A stretch of DNA of 64,000 bases from RPQJ01 sp963731105 (GTDB lineage: Bacteria > Pseudomonadota > Gammaproteobacteria > Steroidobacterales > Steroidobacteraceae), in the NCBI GenBank assembly GCA_963731105.1, contig CAVSUM010000010.1, positions 402,268-466,267 of the forward strand. Reading direction: 5' to 3'. Position 1 is the stretch's first letter; each line of letters starts with the position of its first letter. Below the pieces are notes generated by a model that worked only from the letters and a program-made list of their open reading frames with translations, had not been told where the DNA came from and ran no database searches. A program made the position numbers and the translations under genes. This document shows positions 59,258-64,000 of this stretch, in pieces.

Positions 59258-61297
59258 TTAGCCTCCCAACACCTTTGCTGCAGCTGTCTTCGGATCTCCG
59301 AAGAAGATCGGGTCCACGTGCTCCATGATGTCCGCGCTGACGTCGAGAAAGCTCCGCTTGTTCTCGATCGGGATGAGCGCGCGCTTGGCCCCGTTGTCCT
59401 TGGCGATCTGAAGGGGCTCGGTGAGCGAGCGTAGGGGCTTGATGTTGCCCTGGACGCTGAGGTCACCAAGAATCAGGAGTGCAGGGCTGACGGAGGCCTT
59501 CCGCAGCGCAGAGTAGCAAGCGACAAAAAAAGCCACGCCGAGCTCGGCCTCCACTCGGTTTGCGAGAAGGTCGATCACCTCGACGTGGATGTCGGAGACG
59601 TCGAGTTCGCGCGCGACGCCGAGCTCCGTTTTCTTCGCCTGCACGTAGCTGAATGCGCGCTGGACAGACTCTTTCATCGCGCCCGCGACACCACCCGCGA
59701 GCTTCAACTTGCCCGTGCCGGACGAGACGGAAACCTCGATTCGATAGAGACCGACGGTGCCGTCGGAGGTGACGCCCGCGCTGTAGACGGTTCCAGGAGC
59801 AAGCGGGTCGGTGGAGATGAGGTCGCGGCCGCCCTGCTCGGGCACGCCGACGAACTTCTCTTCGCCTGTGTCGTTGTCTGAGTAGCTGAAGGATGTCTGG
59901 TAGTACTCGAAGGAGCCCATCTTCTTGAGCTGCTCCTTCACACGGCGGCGGCCCTCGATGGCGAGCTCGAGGATCTCGGCAAGGTCCTCCTGCGCGACCT
60001 CGCCGTGCGGGAAGAGGATCTTCATCAGACCCGAGACCGTCTTGCGCACGGCCTTGCGATCGCGGGCGTTGAGGTGCGCGCCCAGCGAGAAGTGCCGATC
60101 GATGACCTCGGTGTAGTTGTGCTTGCGCAGCTCGCGCAGCGCCTCGGCCAGGTAGTCGACGACGAAGCCGTAGTGGTCGGTGAAGTGCTCGTTGCGCATC
60201 TTCGGCATTTCCCAGCCCGGCAGGTAGAAGTGCAGCCGGTCTATGAAGGCCATGTCGTCGCGGATCACGTCCGGCATGGGCGCGAACAGATGGCCCGTCT
60301 GGACCATCACGTCGATGGGCTGGTTCGTGTTGCCGAACATGGCGATACTGGCGTCACCCGCCATGGCCTCCTGCCCGCGCTGGAACTGGCCGGATTCGCA
60401 GAAGGTCTTGAGCGTGGTGATGACCTCCTTGGGCATCTTCTGGAGGTCGGCCACCTCGTCGAAGCGCGACGACGTCCCAGATCATCACCATGCCCTTCTG
60501 GTTGCCGTTCATGTGGCCGAAGAGATTGGCCACCGTCGTGGCGCCGGTGAGCAGGGCCGCGTAGGGTGAGAGCTCCTGGACGGCATAGCTCTTGCCGGTA
60601 CCGCGGGGCCCGAGCTCCACCAGGTTGTAGTTGCGCTTCGCAGAGCGGGATCAGCCGGACGAGGAAAAGCAACTTGAGCCGCCGCTACATCGCCCGGCTC
60701 GTACCCCATGCTGCGCATGATCAGGTCCAGCCACTCGTCGGTGGTGAGCTCGCGCGCGCAGCCGGCGGTACTCCTCCAGATCGAAGGTCGCGAGCTGGAT
60801 GGGCGTGAGCTTGTCGATCCAGAACGGGTTCTTGCCCTTCGCCTCCTCGTCGTACTCGAAGCGCATGTCCACCTGCGCCCAGATCCCGCCGGTCAGGAGG
60901 CGGTCGAAGTCGCGCACGTAGCGATCGGGGATATGGACGTACTGGTGCCCGAAGTTAGTGACCTCGGCCCAGTAGCCGGGAGTCCACGAGGCGGACCTTC
61001 ACCTTGTCGATGAAGGTGTGGCGGCCGTTCTCCTTGACCTCGCTCTGGGCCTTGGTGGCCTCGTCCGGGCGGATGTAGTTGTCCGCCAGGGTGTCGTTGA
61101 CGACCTGCAGCCCCATCTGGATCGCCATCTCGTCGGACGAGGCGCAGTACTTGCCGAGCAGGTACTCCAGGACGAAGACCGGCACGTTGGCGCCCACCTT
61201 GACCTTGCGGACCAGGTCCTTGCGGACCACCTTGCCGGCGAAGATCCGGTTGATCTTGTCGTCGAGGGCATCTCGGTCGGGGCTGATTCTTGTTCAT
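59258..61297 (-). CDS. brxL: BREX Lon-like protease BrxL (about six frameshifts)
   Basis: BrxL is the AAA+ Lon-like component of type 1 BREX phage defence. The start is MNKNQ at 61297. The N-terminal domain has VGANVPVFVLEYLLGKYCAS and RRPDEATKAQ-like segments. The AAA+ core has Walker A GPRGTGKSYA, Walker B WDVVAFDEV and a sensor FGNTNQP. The C-terminal Lon domain has SVSPALLILGDLSVQGNIKP with a Lys in NGAKRALIP. The last 398 codons (59258-60454) are unbroken; shifts fall near 61277, 60977, 60760, 60685, 60640 and 60470. The corrected length of about 678 is normal. Confidence 0.9.
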
Positions 61298-61300
61298 GGT

Positions 61301-63830
61301 CTACATCCCCAGCTCGAACCGGCATTTCGGTCGGGGAGCGTACGCTCCGCGTCGCGTGGGCCCTCCACCACCATGCGCAGCGACTGGCAGGTGTCGTCGC
61401 TCAGCAGCATGCCCACAGTCGCCGGCGGTTCGGCTCGAGCGTCACGGTACCGTTGCCGATCAAGGTCACCGTCCACCGCCATCCCCGCGGCACCCACCTC
61501 TTTGCCGGCCGCGATCAGCAGCGGACGCACCGAAGCGCCGCTCGGTATTCCGCCGAGCAGGTCGCGACGGCCGCCAGCGTGACGCTGAAGGTGCGGTTGG
61601 TCACCGCCGCCGGTAGCCCTCGCCGCGATCGGGGACGCCGGGTAGCGCAGCTCGCCGCACCATCTCGCAGGCTCATCACGGGCACGATCAGCTCCTGAAG
61701 GCTGAACCCGCCATGGTGGAAGCTCGAGTCGCCGCCGGCCTTGAACACCCCAGTCCCCGTCGGGAAGACAAAATCCAGGTCGGACTGGTAGCCCAGCGCC
61801 GCACCGGGCACGCGCACCGCCCCGCTGGCGTACCGCCGCCACGCCCGATCCAGCAGCGTCGGTGCAGATCCAGGGTGTCCCCGCCGGGAGCGTCGGTCCT
61901 CATGGACTCGTCGCGTCCGTTGGCGAAGAAAGATGGCCGTGGTCGGCGCTGACCACCGCGTGCTCGACACCCGCCGCGGCCAGCTTCCGAATCGCTCGCG
62001 CGAGGTTGTCGATGACGGTGTCCATCACCTGCCGCGCCTGGAACGTGAAGCCCGTCTCACCGCGTGATCGATCTCCTGCGAGCGGACGACGATCGACCTG
62101 CGCGCCGTCGATCTTCTTCGCGAGCTTCGACGGCTGGAGGCTCAGCAGCTCGTCGAGAGCAACGTCGACGAGCTTCGGCACACGCGCAGCCGCGTGCTTT
62201 CTTCCGGGTCGCGAGGTCGGGCAGAAAACCGTCGTCGATTCGAGCACCGAGCCTACCGCCCTGTTCCACCACCGAACAGCTCGCGGCGCCCCGGGCTGCA
62301 GCGCCGCCATACCGATCGGCGTGATGCTGGGTAACGCGCCCACAGCGGCGCGCACCGAGACCTCGGAGGTCTTTCGGCAAGCGCTCGGCGAGCTCGACGC
62401 CCATCTCGAAACGCATCGCGTCGATCAAGAAGTAGGCGACGGGCTTCGGCCGGTCGGCCACGATCTCACTCCAGATGCGCGTCTGGTGGAGCGTGTCGGC
62501 ACCGTCCACCCGGCCTTCATCAGCGCCTTGGTGAAGCCTTCCGCCATCGCCTGGCAGGCGTCCTCGTAGCCGCGACGCACCACCCCGAGCGGGCGTTCGT
62601 CGGGCTCCTCGTCCAGGTTTGCCACCAGGCCTCGAGCCGACGCTGCGCCTGGTCGACACGGTACCAACCGTCCTTGGCGGTACGTAGGCATCCATCCAGA
62701 CGACGGCGTCGCCGGCGGTCTTGTCGACGGGCTTTCGCGCGTCCATCGCGACGATGCCCGGCTCCGCCATGCGACGGGATGCCTCCCACTGGGCCTTTCG
62801 TCCGACGTCTCGGTCAAGCCAGAAGCTCTGCTCTCGGTCGGCAACGATCGCCAGCGCCTCGCCGAACTTGCTCGTTCGCGATGAGGTCACTCGCGTGGTG
62901 AAGGAGTGTGCGCTCCTCGAACCGGAAGGTGTCGATGGAGCCGAGCGCTGCCGAGGGCAGCTTCGCGGCCTCGAGTCCGAGCTCGTCCTCGACGCGGTCC
63001 GCGAGGCCGCGTAGGCGTCCGCGAGACCGGTTCGAAGGCGTCGCGCTATCTCTCGCACGCCCACTCCTCGTTGTTTTGGGGCTTCGCTACGCCATCGAGC
63101 GACGGGGGCGCGTCACAGCACAGGTCGAGGCGGAACTCACCCGCGAGCACGTAGCGAAGGGTCATTGCGCGGAGCTTCGAGAGCGGTGAGTCCTCGGGCA
63201 GTCGAGCCCGAGACGCGCCCGCACGAGCTTGATCAGCTCTCGGGTCGCCTCCTTGCTCACGATCTCTGCGTCGCGCTCGTCGTTCACGAGCCACGTCGTT
63301 AGCAGGCCGTCGTTGCCGCTCGCGTCGTGGAAGATGCCCTTCAGGATCGACGGTGGCTCTGTGCCGACGTTGCGTCGGCCGCGCGGGCGAGGTCCTCGTA
63401 GGTGACCGTGCGGTCGAAGGGTAGCATCTCGTCGATGACGCCGTCGGTGTATCTCTGCCGCAGGACGTTCTTGGCGAGCCGCTTCAGCTGGGGCTCCCAT
63501 GTCGTGCCGGCCTTCTCCAGCTCCATCAGCACCGATCCACGGCGGTCGCGCGCACGCCTGGCACGTAGACGACTACCAGGTCTGGGGTGTCGCCGCTCAC
63601 CTACGGCTCGACAACTGCGCGTAGTTCGAACAGCGACCCCGCGCGTACTCGGCGAGGCGCGCGTCGCGCCCGACCACCACGGAAACGGCCTCGCTAGCGC
63701 CCCGCGGGCCGCCACGCACCTCATCCACAAAAGGCTGGAACTCGCCGCGCTCGTCGTACCAGACAACGATACGCCGGGACTTGATCTTGTCCGCGAGCTG
63801 CTTCGCCACGTAATCGTGAAGCGTGTGCAT
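61301..63830 (-). CDS. pglZ: BREX phosphatase-like protein PglZ (many frameshifts)
   Basis: PglZ is the alkaline-phosphatase-superfamily component shared by all BREX systems. The start MHTLHDYVAKQLADKIKSRR, then IVVWYDERGEFQPF, is typical. Further fragments in order are GSVLMELEKAGTTWEPQLKR, FLIDAMRFEMGVELAERLPK, VVSADHGHL (metal site) and FHHGGFSLQELIVPVMSL. At least ten frame changes occur in 2.5 kb, more than in the core genes. The total span fits about 840 residues. The start overlaps the upstream gene (TGATG) and the end is 3-7 bases from brxL. Confidence 0.85.
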
Positions 63831-64000
63831 CAGGCGTCTCCTCCATCGGCGGCAGCAGCGGACTTGCCACGACCACCACCACCACGACGCCCGCCGCTCT
63901 TGCCGGCGGCGGCGGGTGCCTCGAGCAGGCTTCCTGAGCGCGGACTTAACGGCGGACGAGGTGCGCTCGCGCGCGAGCTCGTCGACGCCTCGCGTGGGCG
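63830..64000 (-). CDS. C-terminal end of the next BREX gene (partial)
   Basis: Leftward from the window edge the sequence encodes RGVDELARERTSSAVKSALR and, after a shift near 63935, a low-complexity tail KSGGRRGGGGRGKSAAAADG ending in a TGA that overlaps the pglZ ATG. In type 1 BREX the gene before pglZ is the methyltransferase pglX, so this may be its tail, but no diagnostic motif is visible. Confidence 0.5.
   Translation of the reverse strand, partial: RPREASTSSRASAPRPPLSPRSGSLLEAPAAAGKSGGRRGGGGRGKSAAAADGGDA

Overview
The window is the replication-origin region of a GC-rich gammaproteobacterium followed by the start of a mobile island. The gene order recF-dnaN-dnaA (leftward), rpmH-rnpA-yidD-yidC-mnmE, mnmG, rsmG-parA-parB, atpIBEFHAGDC, glmU and glmS is the classic gammaproteobacterial origin layout. 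The prpB-prpC-acnD-prpF set, a cysD/cysNC pair, S46 and S9 peptidases, a wax ester synthase-type acyltransferase and many short C-rich or palindromic intergenic repeats point to the Xanthomonadales / Steroidobacterales / Nevskiales side of the class. This placement is an inference from gene content.

Region 1 (1-7.8 kb) holds replication initiation and membrane-protein insertion genes, a candidate oriC between dnaN and dnaA, and a ParB-binding parS palindrome inside recF. A short stretch of gene remnants (7.76-8.3 kb) follows mnmE. Region 2 (8.3-24 kb) has an S46 dipeptidyl peptidase, a WS/DGAT acyltransferase with a histone-like tail, a small HExxH protein, mnmG, a peptide-binding lipoprotein, glutathione peroxidase, a SIMPL protein, a dihaem cytochrome, an MBL hydrolase, a quinone oxidoreductase and sulfate activation (cysD, cysNC). 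Region 3 (23.7-34.4 kb) is the 2-methylcitrate pathway for propionyl-CoA, then an ABC ATPase with a permease-M1 aminopeptidase fusion. Region 4 (34.4-53.9 kb) has rsmG, parAB, a PagL-like lipid A deacylase, the ATP synthase operon, glmU, two S9 peptidases, a phasin-like protein and glmS.

Region 5 (53.9-64 kb) is accessory. It begins 21 bases after the glmS stop, at the position of the Tn7 attachment site, with a TGT terminus and three tandem ~20-bp repeats that resemble TnsB-binding sites of a Tn7-like transposon end. Behind it lie a sirtuin, an Xre/MbcA/ParS-type toxin-binding protein overlapping a macrodomain gene, an unknown 170-residue protein, a calcineurin-like phosphoesterase, a second orphan MbcA-type antitoxin and, on the other strand, the distal end of a BREX phage-defence locus (pglZ, brxL). 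The window ends inside the BREX locus, so the rest of the island and any tns genes are out of view.

More than thirty single-base frameshifts interrupt otherwise well-conserved genes, including housekeeping genes such as mnmE, mnmG, parB, atpD, atpC, glmU and rsmG. Most are +1. This looks like uncorrected long-read sequence rather than biology, and broken genes are annotated across their shifts as single genes.
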